DNA from: Puccinia triticina
Lineage: Eukaryota > Basidiomycota > Pucciniomycetes > Pucciniales > Pucciniaceae
Length of the DNA: 64,000 nt
Assembly: GCF_026914185.1 (NCBI RefSeq)
Contig: NC_070566.1
Span: 4,650,001 to 4,714,000 of the forward strand
Direction: 5' to 3'
Shown: positions 1-9,386 of the stretch, one piece after another
How the letters are laid out: every line of letters begins with the position of its first letter
Position numbering within the stretch: the first letter of the stretch is position 1
Made by a program: the position numbers and the translations under genes
The notes under the pieces: model-generated
The model's input: the letters and a program-made list of their open reading frames with translations, nothing else
What the model was told of the DNA's origin: nothing
Databases searched by the model: none

Positions 1-49
1 TAAGCATACAGAAAGAAAGATAGGCAAACCAGCAACTAATATATGATGA

Positions 50-705
50 GGATATGTAAATATGTGCAGTGGGTCATCTAATGTTTTTGGCATCACATTT
101 TTCAATGGAGAAGCTCAGGCCACAGAGTTCATGCACCAGGAAAAATAAACTGTCATTAGACTACAGGTGACATCAGCCTAAGTCCAATGAGCTACCCACC
201 AGCTGCACAGCTGGCCGCAGGGACATCCCCCTGTAGGAAACAAAGGGGCCATTGTAGCCTGGTTGTGCTAGCACCAGAGCAGGAACAAAGTGACAGTCAT
301 TGTTTCTTGATGTCACCTGATGTCTGGTGACAATTTATTTTTCCTGGTGTCAAGTCATGAGATTGGCTTCAGGGGTGGAAAAGAAGTTCCCAAGAAGTTT
401 CAAAATTTTCATTTTTTATCATTCCTGTTGCATGCCATACTGTGCTCTCCAATTTTACCACCTTGGTTTGAACAGTAATGGACATTCTGAGAAATTGGCA
501 AGAAATTTGAGAATTTTCACTTTTTTCATTTTTTCATTTTTACTTTTTTTTTATTTCATAATCATTCTTGCAGACTTCTTTTCCACCCTTGTAGCCAATC
601 TCATGACTTGAAGTCTGTGGCCTGAGCTTCTGCATTGAAAAATGTGGTGCCAAAAACATTAGATGGCTCACTGTACATAGAGAGGTCACAAGGACTACAG
701 TACTG
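50..705. repeat. Foldback (inverted-repeat) element
   Basis: The segment around 60-131 plus 350-395 is repeated in inverted orientation around 570-700: both arms carry the same run of landmarks (a CATCTAATGTTTTTGGCA block, a CACATTTTTCAATG block, a CTCAGGCCACAG block, then AGTCATGAGATTGG). The centre, near 400-560, is AT-rich with T runs. The left arm is longer only because a small element (132-349) sits in it. No transposase is visible, so this is a non-autonomous foldback repeat or the head-to-head ends of one. Confidence 0.7.
132..349. mobile_element. Small CACCAGG-ended inverted-repeat element (MITE-like)
   Basis: It begins TGCACCAGGAAAAATAAA and ends TTTATTTTTCCTGGTG, so the ends are inverted copies for about 18 bp, and similarity continues inward through AGGTGACATCA. 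It is flanked by TCA on both sides (129-131 and 350-352). The opposite arm of the surrounding foldback repeat lacks it and reads straight through one TTCAAGTC, which is a natural empty site. A second copy with the same termini is at 4700-4811. The family is not recognised. Confidence 0.7.
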
Positions 706-1284
706 TCCACCAGATGTGCACCGGAACCCTTTTTGGGCAGTTGTTGGTCAAAAACAGCCAACATTTTGGATGGAGTGGTCAATACTAATTTCTCCAATTG
801 GGTCTTGAAAATTGAGCCCCAAAAATTAAAATTCCAACTCCCAAATGGAGCAGATTTGAAACACTTTGTGTACTGTGGGTGAAGGAAGCAACTTTTTCAA
901 GATTTGTTTTGATGAATCAATAGACAAGCCTCTGATGGTCCTCTGTGAATCTTGTGAGTTTTTTGAAGCTTCCTTGTATGCTGAAAACACCCATTAAGAT
1001 ACAAAACAAGTGCAGTCATTTGGGGACCTGGAATTCATGTTTCTGCATGCCAAAAATCCCAAAAATTTTATTGAATCATGATATATTCAAGTGTTTAGGT
1101 GTGAAGGATACCCGCCATGACCTGGCAAACCACAAGACATGGCATACATTTTTGGAGGAAAAAAGACAAAATGTACCCCTGGTAGCCGCCAGCAGGTGCT
1201 GTGTATGGGTACGGGTGTCTGAAATTTGCAAAACAAACATCATGGGTACTTGGCAATCTTTAGTTGCTATTTTAGGTCACCCAA
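706..1284. other. No gene seen; AT-rich intergenic sequence
   Basis: Only short open frames with no recognisable domain. The 3' part grades into the tandem repeat that begins near 1285 and contains more diverged versions of its sequence. Confidence 0.5.
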
Positions 1285-1547
1285 TTGCTAAGAATTTTAT
1301 GACACCAATAAAATTAAAATGAAAAAAAAACTGAAATTTTTAGAATGTTTGGGTGTGTAAAAAAAGATGTACAGCTGGCAGTCATTTTCCTACTAAGTCC
1401 GCTGTGCACCCCTTATATCTCATGTGCTTATGCCAACACATTGCTAAGAATTTCATAACACAGAGAAAAGTAAAATTAAAAATCTGATGGAATCTTTAGA
1501 CTGTTTGGTTGTGTAAAAAAACATTTATACAGTTGGCAGTCATTTTC
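1285..1547. repeat. ~156-bp tandem repeat, split by a retrotransposon
   Basis: A unit beginning TTGCTAAGAATTT at 1285 recurs at 1441. Both copies share the blocks GTGTGTAAAAAAA and GGCAGTCATTTTC. The second copy stops at 1547 exactly where the LTR element begins and resumes at 9260 with CCTACTGATC, a CATGCACCCCTTA block and the next unit start (TTGCTAAATG) near 9310. Joining 1441-1547 to 9260-9309 restores a unit of about 157 bp. Confidence 0.8.
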
Positions 1548-1754
1548 TGTTATGAGCCATAGCACAGGCTCTTCAGTGCAGGCTCTCACATTTACATAGC
1601 TTACATGTCCATGTCACACACTGCACTCTCAATGTTTGAGATGCAGGAGATCCAGAATGTCTTCCTCATCCTGCAATCTACCATGTAGGATCCTGAAACC
1701 TCACCAACACAGACTTTTTATCCCCTCTTCCTCTACAAAGAACATACCATAACA
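1548..1754 (+). repeat. 5' LTR of the Ty3/gypsy element
   Basis: 207 bp, starting TGTTATGAG and ending CCATAACA. It matches 9061-9259 through shared blocks such as ACATAGCTTACATGT, CAATGTTTGAGATGC and TTCCTCATCCTGCAATCTAC. The 3' copy lacks about 13 bp near the start. Confidence 0.85.
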
Positions 1755-2841
1755 TATTTCAGGAGCTACATTACAGAGACATATAAATTGAACTAAGAAG
1801 AAAACCAGAAACCAAATTGCTGTACCTCTTTGTTGGAGCTGCAACAAAAGGTGGCAAGGATGTGGAAAAAATGAGCCAAGAGGAAAAAGGCACAGCAGCT
1901 GAGAAACAGGGAAGGGGTCTAAGGCTACTAGCTTGTGCAATGGAAAAAGGCACATGCACTACAAGAGGCTGGGTGTTGGTCTCAAGGAACAGGCACAGAG
2001 AACTGATGAGTTTTGATTGTCCAGATGAGCAGAATTTGTAGCTATTACACATGAGGGGCAGGTTGTGGGCAAAAGGTGAACATGCATATTCATCTGGAAG
2101 GAGTAAAATAGAGTGACAGATGTTTGACAGGGATAGAAATGAAAACCTGGCCATTTGCAGTTTCAAAACTCTGAAAGCCTAAAAATCACAACTCTGAAAC
2201 CTTGTGCATCCCCAATCTGCACCCCTTCCAAACCACTCTGACTCCAAAACCCCCAAGCAACCAAGATATCAACTGAACCACCCTGAACCCCAGATACTGA
2301 CAAAAAAACAGAACCCAAACCCCTCTGACCCCACAAAATTGATTGTCCCTGCTCCAACACCTTGCTTCATTTCTTCACCTCTCCAATTCCAACTTATCCA
2401 CAGACACCCCTCCAAATCCCTTGCACTTCCAATGGAGGCCAATGAAGCAGCCCATATCCACCACCAAGTTCCAAATCACAGAAGTGATAAAGATGAGGAG
2501 AAGCAGACCTAATGGGGGAAAGCCTAAGCCGCATTGGTGGAAGCAGAGAATGACCCAACCCATCCCACCCTCCAAAGTTTGCCCAACCCAAAAAATTTGA
2601 TGGCAAGCACAGAGAAAAAGTGGAGATGCTTGCTTGCCAGATTGTGATCTAAATCAAAATCAACTCTGCCTTGTTCCTGACCAAAGCATCTCAGATCCTT
2701 TTTTCTGCATCCCAACTCCCATATTTACAGATCTGCTGGAGTCTGGGATGCTCTACATGTTTATTAGGCTATGTTGTCTGTTAAACATACATACACAGAA
2801 TTTGGCACCAAATTTGCTGCAATGTAATTTGAATCCAAAAG
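1755..2841. other. Leader/gag-proximal region of the Ty3/gypsy element, no intact frame
   Basis: Lies between the 5' LTR and the first recognisable gag-like stretch. No primer-binding site could be identified with confidence. The open frames are short and low-complexity (Pro-rich readings near 2204-2600). Confidence 0.4.
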
Positions 2842-3253
2842 AAGAGCAAGCACTTCAAGAGCTGAAGCAGACTGGATTGTGGCGGACTACACCCACACCT
2901 TCATCAAACATTTCTCCGCCGTCAGTTAAGTTCCAACCCCTATAAGCCACTATTGACAGGATTTGAAGAAGGAAATACAGATGATGCTTGTTGCATGTTG
3001 AACCACCTTCAAGTTGGTAAAAGATGTGGCCACCTTAGCACTCCAGATTGGCAATGAGATGCTCCAGGCAGGGATGGCACCAACAGAGGCAAAGACCGCA
3101 ATGGACATCTTGGTGCTCCAGGGCCAACTCTCAGACTCCAAAAAGGCCTACTGGAAGGCCTCTGTTTCTGTTGTGGGGTGCAAGGCCAAATTTCTTGGAA
3201 ACTTCCAATCAAGAAGTTCAAAAGAAGTGGAAAAGCCAGGATCTCTGCAATGA
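2842..3253 (+). pseudogene. gag-like remnant of the Ty3/gypsy element
   Basis: A plus-strand reading (clearest at 3014-3253) shows a helical, non-catalytic stretch upstream of the protease. It includes LVKDVATLALQIGNEM and a following Gln/Lys-rich segment. Position and composition suit the capsid part of gag, but no CCHC knuckle is visible and frames are interrupted, so the call rests mostly on location. Confidence 0.4.
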
Positions 3254-3424
3254 AGGGCCATATCCAACAGCTTGTTGATGAGACGGGGGCACAGTGGCGG
3301 ACAAGGGTGGAAAAGCACACTCCAAGTGGTCAAAAATGGAGGAGCACAGGAATGAATTTTGTGCTTTCCTGAGTGCAGCAGAGTAGTATTGGTGCTAGTC
3401 AAAAAACATATAAGAATGAAATTG

Positions 3425-3800
3425 ATCCCCAGTGTTTCATTTCTGGCACCATCACAACTACCAGAACCCCCTACTACTTGCCTCCTTCCTGATTGACTCA
3501 GGAGCAACCAAAGACATCCTGAAAGAATCCTAAACTACTACAATGGGGATTCTTAGTAGCGCTACCATGTCAAAGCAGACTGTAACTGGATTTGATGGTT
3601 CCACATCCCAAGCGGCGTATGAGACTGACCTGACCCTGAACAAAGAACCCCACCCCTCAAGATTCATCATCACCTGACTAAAAGGCACCTGCAAAGGCAT
3701 CCTTGGGATTACACGGACACCAAATTGACTGGACCACCAAAATCTTTGACCCTGGCCCCTCCAAAATTGCAGCTGCCACAGCAGTTTTGTCAAATCCAAA
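3425..3800 (+). pseudogene. Retroviral-type aspartic protease remnant
   Basis: Near 3480-3515 the plus strand reads LIDSGATKDILKES, the active-site neighbourhood (DSGAT) of Ty3/gypsy proteases. About 25 codons later it reads VTGFDGSTSQAAYETDLTL, the usual following beta strands. In-frame stops around 3530-3560 and 3677 break it. Such proteases cleave the Gag-Pol polyprotein in the virus-like particle; this copy cannot be functional. Confidence 0.7.
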
Positions 3801-3822
3801 AAAAAAAAAAAACCAGCACAGC

Positions 3823-4480
3823 GGGGAAAGCTAGGAAATTTGACAAGGCTTTGTGTGCTGCCATGCCCTCAATTTGAGTTCAATAGCCTAACCCCCAATA
3901 TGTTTCCCAAGATGGCTGGCAAGCTTGTTTCCCCATAGATAGTTATCTCCACCCTGACTGAAACCCCAACTAGAACCCTTCCCCTGGCATTGCTACTACT
4001 TTGGTGGTATTTTACACACCACAAAAGTCCGCCAACAGAGGGCCAAGGGCCCATGCTGGGCAAAGCTAGGATATGTGATGAGGGTTTGTGTTTTTTACTG
4101 CCCCAGAAATGTGAAGCACACCCTCCACCATACTCCCAGAAGCAGCTGACAAGCCATTTTTCACCTGTAGATAACACTCCGCACCCTGACTAGAACTCCA
4201 ACCAGGACCCCACTTCTGGCATTGTGACTGCTATGGTGGTATTTTCCACTACAAAAACATCCCCAACAGAGGGACAAGGGCTCATGATGGGGAAAGCTAG
4301 GATATTTGAAAAGGGGGTGTGTGTATTACCATGTGTTTTACTGCCCTTGCAATGTGAGTTCAATAACACTACCCCACATTCATTCTCCAAGGCAGCTGGA
4401 AATTCTCTTTCCTTCCTAGTCTTAGAAAAGTGCACTGCCAAGATTAGCGCTTCTAAGACATTGTGGTAGACCTCCACCCA
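3823..4480. repeat. ~231-235-bp tandem repeat inside the retrotransposon
   Basis: Three head-to-tail units start at 3823, 4058 and 4289, each opening with GGG(G/C)AAAGCTAGGA. Each carries an A-rich CCAACAGAGGG(C/A)CAAGGG block near its end and a CACCCTGACT block in the middle; the third is incomplete. It lies between the protease and reverse-transcriptase parts and is not a normal component of Ty3/gypsy elements. Confidence 0.75.
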
Positions 4481-4699
4481 ACTGGTGGTGGTGGGAAACT
4501 CCTCAGTAGTAGCCTGGACCTCCAAGGAGCTAGTCCCATGGTATGGCCATTGATAAATCAACATGTTCTGGAAGACAAGTGCAATGAAGTTTCCACCACA
4601 GAGGAAGTAATAATTCAGGGTTGATTTAGTCCCAGGGTCCACACCCCAAGCAAGCCGGATTATTCCTCTTTGACTTGTGGAGAATAAAGCACTTGACAA

Positions 4700-4811
4700 C
4701 ACCAGGAAAAAATAGTCATCACTTGTCTGCAAGTGACATAGCAAAGTACAAAGGGGCCTTTGTACTTTCTCATGTCACTTGTAGGCAAGTGATCATTGCT
4801 TTTTCCTGGTG
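4700..4811. mobile_element. Near-perfect palindrome with CACCAGG ends (MITE-like)
   Basis: Arms of about 55 bp face each other: CACCAGGAAAAA at the left and TTTTTCCTGGTG at the right, then inverted CACTTG..CAAGTGACAT and AAAGTACAAAGG blocks around a centre near 4760. The termini match the element at 132-349. It interrupts the element upstream of the reverse-transcriptase domain. Confidence 0.7.
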
Positions 4812-6070
4812 CAAGTTGATTGAGGAAGGAATAGCTAGCAAAATAATTAGTAGAAACACATCCTTGTGGGTGGCACTGGCCTTACTAATTGGAAAAAAGG
4901 ATGGAAACCTCTGCTCTTGCTTTGATTACCAAAAGCTCATTGCCATGAATGTCAAGAACCAATAACCGCTCCTGCTGACAATGGAACTGGTGGACAGCCT
5001 ACTGAATGCCAACACATTAAAAAAACAGAACCTCTGCAACACCTATGGAAATCTGCATGTGGTGGAGGGAGATAAGGAGAAACTGGAGTTCATCTGTAGG
5101 CTGGGGCAGTTTTCTCTGCTCACCATGCCCTTTGGACCCACCAGCACACCTGGATACTTCCAGTACTTCATGCCAGAAATTCTGTTGGGGAAGATTTCAA
5201 AGGACACCACCACTTATCTCAAATACATCATGGTGTATACCCAGAAAGGCTCCAACCATGCAGAGGTTTTCAATTGTATCCTTGAGAACCTGAGCAGACA
5301 CCAACTATGGTCAAAACCAGAAAAAATTGAATCCTCAAAGCAAGAGGTAGAATACCTTGGACTTTTGATTGCTTTTAATTGGATAAGAATGGACCCTGCT
5401 AAGGTAAAAGTGGTGAAAGATTGGCCCGCTCTGCAAAAAATCTTGGAGCTTCAGTGTTTCATTGGATGTTCAAGCTTCTACCACTGCTTTATTTCTACAG
5501 CAATAGCAGTTCACTCCATGAATTGAACAAGGAGCTAAAGAAAATCAGAAGATGCAGAAGAAAGGCAAGAGAAATGCAATAGTACTTGACGAGCGATAGC
5601 ACTCAACAATCTATATATAGTCTGTATGTGTGGTAGTCAGTGTGAGTTGGGGAATAAAAAATGTTAAATATTTTTTTGCTACATTTTTGGCTGTAAGTAC
5701 TGCCAGTACCCATCAAAGTTACCGCCGATACCTGCGCAGAGGTGCCAGGTCTAAGGTAAAAGTGGTGAAAGATTGGCCCGCTCTGCGGAACATCTTGGAG
5801 CTTCAGTGTTTCATTGGATGTTCAAGCTTCTAACACTGCTTTATTTCTACAGCAATAGCAGTTTACTCCATGAATTGAAATATCCTGAAACCCCATTCAT
5901 CTAGAACAAGCAATGCAACTTTGCCTTTGAATCTCTAAAGAACCCATTTACCAGTGCTCCAATCCTTAAGATTGTGGACCCCTAAAACCCATTTATCCTT
6001 GAGTGAAACTGCTCTGACTTTTACCTTGGTCATAGTACAGTGCTGTTTTGAGTTTGTGACAAAGACAGAG
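4812..6070 (+). pseudogene. Ty3/gypsy reverse transcriptase and RNase H remnant
   Basis: Successive plus-strand readings give the expected Ty3/gypsy series. GKKDGNLCSCFDYQKL (4890-4935) corresponds to the KKDGSLRLCVDYR motif. FSLLTMPFGPTSTPGYFQ (about 5110-5163) corresponds to the FGLTNAPATFQ motif. KYIMVYTQKGSNHAEV stands where the catalytic YxDD box should be, so both aspartates are lost. VEYLGLLI and MDPAKVKVVKDWPAL follow. After a duplication, 5910-6050 reads FAFESLKNPFTSAPIL and then an RNase H start. In-frame stops and the missing YxDD show it is dead. Confidence 0.8.
5401..5878. repeat. 124-bp duplication within the reverse-transcriptase region
   Basis: 5401-5524 and 5755-5878 are nearly identical: both run from AAGGTAAAAGTGGTGAAAGA to CTCCATGAATTG and differ at only a handful of positions. 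They are separated by about 230 bp of unrelated sequence (5525-5754) that has no place in the pol gene. The second copy continues into RNase H, so 5525-5754 plus one copy was added to the element. Confidence 0.8.
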
Positions 6071-6084
6071 AGTTTCACCCAGTG

Positions 6085-7099
6085 TAGGGCTGGGCCCCAA
6101 CCCAAGCTTACTTGGGTATACCCAACTATCCAACCCGCTCTGTCAGAGCACGGGTGGATTTTGTGAGATTTTTACCCAATTGGATATCTTGGGCAAATGA
6201 CTCAGGAGGGGTATTAGAAAGGGTTGGAGACCAACCCTCCATTACATTTAAACATCAGGCTGAGAAGATTTTGAATTTGGAGGGAAAAAAGTAGAAAAAA
6301 ATAAATTTGAGAAAGTGTCATCATTAAGCTGGCACAACTTGAGAATCCTTGAATTTGTCAATTTCATCATAAGGAGCGGGGTCCAGCTTTCCAAATGAGT
6401 GGTACCAGTCCTTCAGGCAGAGGAGGTTGTAATTGGAGGCCGGACTGAGACTGCTCCGTTGGGGGCTGATTACAGATTTGGATCTGGAAAAAACTCGCTC
6501 CAAGGAAGCACTGGTGCAGGGATGGCAAGATGTAAATCTTTCCCAAGTGATATTCAAGAACCTTTGTGTTGCCCAACTTGACTAAAATTGAAACAGCAAG
6601 CCTTGGTCTTGAAATCATTGAGAATAATTGCAGGATGAAAATCATAATTTGAAGATGCCCTCAATGCTCCTACATCCGCTCAAGCCTTATGATATGGTAC
6701 TTGCCGCCCGGATCAGCCTCCTCAAGATTCTTGAGAATGCTAGACTCCTTCAGACTAGATTTAAACCTGCTCAATCAAATGATACTGCATTCAAAACTGA
6801 CCACTGGTAGGCAAGTGAGGATATGGGATCGGACTTACATACTCTTTGACTTTGGCAGGTTATCTTCTGGAGCAGAGCATTTTTTGACATTGTGTTGCTG
6901 GTATACATATTTATCTCAATTCTTGGCTGGGAAAATTTTCTACACGCCCTGGGCCGTGCATTTTGCGGTCCCTGCAGGTGGTACCCAATATCTGGCAGAT
7001 AGTGCCCGGGAGTAGCTAATTTGATGCCCAAGCTTGGTCCACAGGGGAACAGTGCAGGATGCCCTCCAGGCCTCAGGTATCACCCGGGGCCCAGGCCTA
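6085..7099. mobile_element. hAT-derived insertion in the gypsy pol region
   Basis: The left end reads TAGGGCTGGGCCCC and the right end, inverted, reads TAGGCCTGGGCCCC. Between them the minus strand carries a hAT transposase C-terminal fragment. No matching 8-bp duplication is visible, and the gypsy sequence on the two sides does not join seamlessly (part of RNase H and the integrase zinc-binding region is missing), so a deletion accompanied or followed insertion. Confidence 0.55.
6324..6560 (-). pseudogene. hAT transposase C-terminal dimerisation fragment
   Basis: The minus strand reads a segment containing SLERVFSRSKSVISPQRSSL followed by SP and then NLLCLKDW. This is the conserved C-terminal hAT dimerisation block (SVxxERVFSxAxxxxSxxRxxLxxxxxxxLLxLK) that mediates transposase oligomerisation. 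Only about 75 residues remain; the catalytic core is absent or unrecognisable upstream. It is embedded, in opposite orientation, inside the Ty3/gypsy pol gene. Confidence 0.75.
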
Positions 7100-7937
7100 G
7101 TTGATAGACTGAATAAATGGCCCAATTCATTCCATGCAGAAAGTCTATGAATGTGGAAAAACTGGAGGACCTGTTGGTGGAGCAAGTCTGCAAATTACAC
7201 AGCACTACAAATACCACCCAACTGTGGAAGTGTGTTCATCTTGAAAATCACACACAAACTGTAAAACCAACTGGGCATCTGACTCCACCTGTACATGGTG
7301 TACCCAAGGCTGAAACGCTGCGCTGCGCTACAAAAAAGCGGTCTTTTAGCGCAGCGCAGCGGGGAACCTCTGCGCGGTCAGCCCAAAAAGCGGTAGCGCA
7401 GCGCCAGTCCCGGTGCGCTACCGCTGAAAATAGCAGGGGCCCGCTTTTTCCCCAACCCAAAAAGCGGTAGCGCAGCGGACGACGCCGCTCCTTTCAGCGC
7501 CGCGCAGCGGCCACCAAAACAGCTGCGCTGCGCTTTTTTGGCTGGCAGCGGGGGAGCGCTACGCGGCCAGGTCAAAAAGCGGTAGCGCAGCAATGGTTCC
7601 GCTGCGCTACCGCTGAAAGTAGCGGGTCCCCGCTTCTTGCCAGACCCAAAAAGCGGTGCGCAGCGGGCGGGGCCGCTACTTTCAGCGCAGCGCAGCGGCC
7701 ACTAAAACCGCTGCGCTTCATGCTGCGCTGCGCTTTTTGAAGCGCAGCGCTTTCACCCTTGGCACTGTACCACCCCAGGACCAACAGACAATCCAAAACT
7801 GCCAACAAAGAAGTGGAGCAATACACCACTTTGTATGTTACCACCAGGACAATTGGAACCAATGCTTGCAACGGCAGAGTTTGCGTACAACAATAACCTG
7901 CACACTGACACCAGAGCCTCAACATTCAAGCAACGGT
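7100..7937 (+). pseudogene. Integrase core remnant of the Ty3/gypsy element (split)
   Basis: 7100-7200 reads VDRLNK and, after a one-base shift, MAQFIPCRKSMNVEKL. These match the start of the Ty3/gypsy integrase core (VDRLSKMAHFIPC). The core is then cut by a GC-rich foldback insertion (7310-7754). It resumes at 7780-7930 with a QDNW and AEFAYNNNLHTDTR reading, the standard end of the core domain, and is cut again by a second insertion at 7938. Most catalytic residues fall in lost or shifted sequence. Confidence 0.75.
7310..7754. mobile_element. GC-rich GCGCAGCG foldback element
   Basis: 445 bp of sequence dominated by AAAAAGCGGTAGCGCAGCG and its complement, unlike anything around it. The ends are inverted (left GAAACGCTGCGCTGCGCT, right inverted GAAAGCGCTGCGCTTC). 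Internally it is two ~189-bp units starting at 7357 and 7546. Flanking octamers are ACCCAAGG and ACCCTTGG (6 of 8 identical), compatible with a decayed 8-bp target duplication. It splits the integrase core; no coding capacity. Confidence 0.7.
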
Positions 7938-8254
7938 GGGCCGCTAGGCTAAAGTATCTGTAGCGTGCGCTATCTGCTAGTTTAGAATTGCGTAGTTCCT
8001 GACACAGTGCCGTTAGCTGTAGTGCCCGCTACGGGCCGCTAGGCTACACTAACGGGCGCTAACAGCGCTATCAGCATTTTTAGCGGTTGAATAGCACTGC
8101 TAGCGCTGATAGCGGCAATAGAGGCCCTGTAGTTTCAAGGGGTGCCTGTTAGAAGTAGCGGGCAATCACTGTCTGCTAACAGAAAACCCCGTCATTTTTA
8201 GTTTAGATCCACTATGCTGCGCTGAACTATGGACTAAATGTAGTGTAGCGGCCC
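7938..8254. mobile_element. Small GGGCCGCTA-ended inverted-repeat element
   Basis: Starts GGGCCGCTAGGCTAAAGTA and ends TAGTGTAGCGGCCC, so the terminal nine bases are exact inverted copies with looser similarity inside. The interior is rich in GCTA/TAGC motifs and repeats GGGCCGCTAGGCTA at about 8034. It interrupts the gypsy integrase directly after AEFAYNNN. No clear target duplication. Confidence 0.6.
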
Positions 8255-8259
8255 GCCAT

Positions 8260-8892
8260 TGATTCAAGGCAAATTGCTGCTAGAACCCAACATACGGCTG
8301 AGTCCCATTGGCAGAGCAGTGCATGTCCGCGGTGGTCGAACAACTCTGGAAATTGGTGGAGGTTCAGATGAAGCTCAAACACTGCCTCAAAGTGGGACAA
8401 AAGGCAATAAAGGATCAAATCAACAAGGGAGTGAGAGATACATCAGAAGGGGATGTTGGGGGAAAATTATGGCTGAAAAGACACAAGATCTCAACCACCA
8501 GGCCAAGACCAAAGTTGTAATACTGCTGGTCAGGACCATTCCAAATAGCTAGAAGAGTTTCCAAGTCCACATACATACCAACACTTTTGATCTCTATGCA
8601 GGGAGTGCACCCTATATTCCACATTTCCATTCTTTGCAAACACCAACCCAACAATATTGTGGAGCAGAGACAGCAGACCCCAGAACCAGACATTTTGGAT
8701 GGCACAGACAAATGGGAGGTGGAGGATGTACTGGACTATTGGCAGAAAGGAAAGACACTTCAATATCTTGTCATTTGGAAGGTATTCAGACTGCAGGAAA
8801 ACTTGTGGGAACTGGGGGAGAACCTGACAAATTATGGAGACATTTTGGTGGATTTCAACAAGAAATTTCCGGAGGTGGGGGCCACACATTGA
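8260..8892 (+). pseudogene. Integrase C-terminus and chromodomain of the Ty3/gypsy element
   Basis: The reading continues through KLWLKRHKISTTRPRPKL (about 8460-8520), the GKxVWLxxxNIxTxRPxxKL motif of gypsy integrases, and GVHPIFHISIL (about 8597-8630; IHPVFHVSLL in relatives). It then gives KWEVEDVLDYWQKGKTLQYL followed by VIWKVFRLQENLWELGENL. The last part is a chromodomain (EVExILDxRxxxGxxxYLVKWxGxxxxxxTWEPxxNL), which in chromoviruses binds modified histones and steers integration. Frames are broken near 8525. Confidence 0.85.
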
Positions 8893-9060
8893 TGGATGTG
8901 GAAAAGAAAGTGAGATGGCAATATTTTTCCCACAGGGTTCTTTAACACTGCCTGGTGACAGAAGCAAGAGCCAAAAGAGGAGTTTTTTTTTGAAAAAAAA
9001 AACTGTATTTGAATCAAGACAGAAACAGGGGGAGGTTTGGGCATTATTAAAGGGGGATAA

Positions 9061-9259
9061 TGTTATGAGCTGTAGTGCGGGCTCTCATATGTACATAGCT
9101 TACATGTACATGTCACATACCACACTCCTAATGTTTGAGATGCTGGAGATCCAGACTATCTTCCTCATCCTGCAATCTACGATATAGCATCTGGAACCCT
9201 TGGAACCCCAGAGTCAGACCCCTGATACCCTCTTCCTCTCCACAGAGCAGACCATAACA
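9061..9259 (+). repeat. 3' LTR of the Ty3/gypsy element
   Basis: Begins TGTTATGAGC right after a purine-rich tract (AAAGGGGGATAA, 9049-9060) that fits a polypurine primer, and ends ACCATAACA. It is homologous to 1548-1754 over its length. The 156-bp tandem repeat resumes immediately after it. Confidence 0.85.
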
Positions 9260-9386
9260 ATTTCCTACTGATCCCACCATGCACCCCTTAGGTCTTGTAT
9301 TCTGATGACACACTATTGCTAAATGTTTTGGGGGAATCATTTTACATGTTACATTTCTAAGTGCCTTCAAATTTTTATGCATGTAG

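Larger units (their letters stand above)
1548..9259 (+). mobile_element. Decayed Ty3/gypsy LTR retrotransposon with chromodomain
   Basis: The element is bounded by two related LTRs (1548-1754 and 9061-9259) with TGTTATG/CATAACA ends. The order on the plus strand is gag-like remnant, aspartic protease, reverse transcriptase, RNase H, integrase and chromodomain, which is the Ty3/gypsy (chromovirus) order. Target-site copies are TTTTC before and ATTTC after. Every reading frame is broken by stops and shifts. It hosts a hAT derivative (6085-7099), two GC-rich foldback elements (7310-7754, 7938-8254), a CACCAGG element (4700-4811) and internal duplications. The LTRs have diverged visibly, so the insertion is old. 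Confidence 0.9.

Noticed and set aside
7117..7470. 117-codon plus-strand frame spanning the integrase and GC-rich insert
   Set aside because: Only its first part is integrase; the remainder is read-through into the GC-rich foldback element, so it is not a gene.
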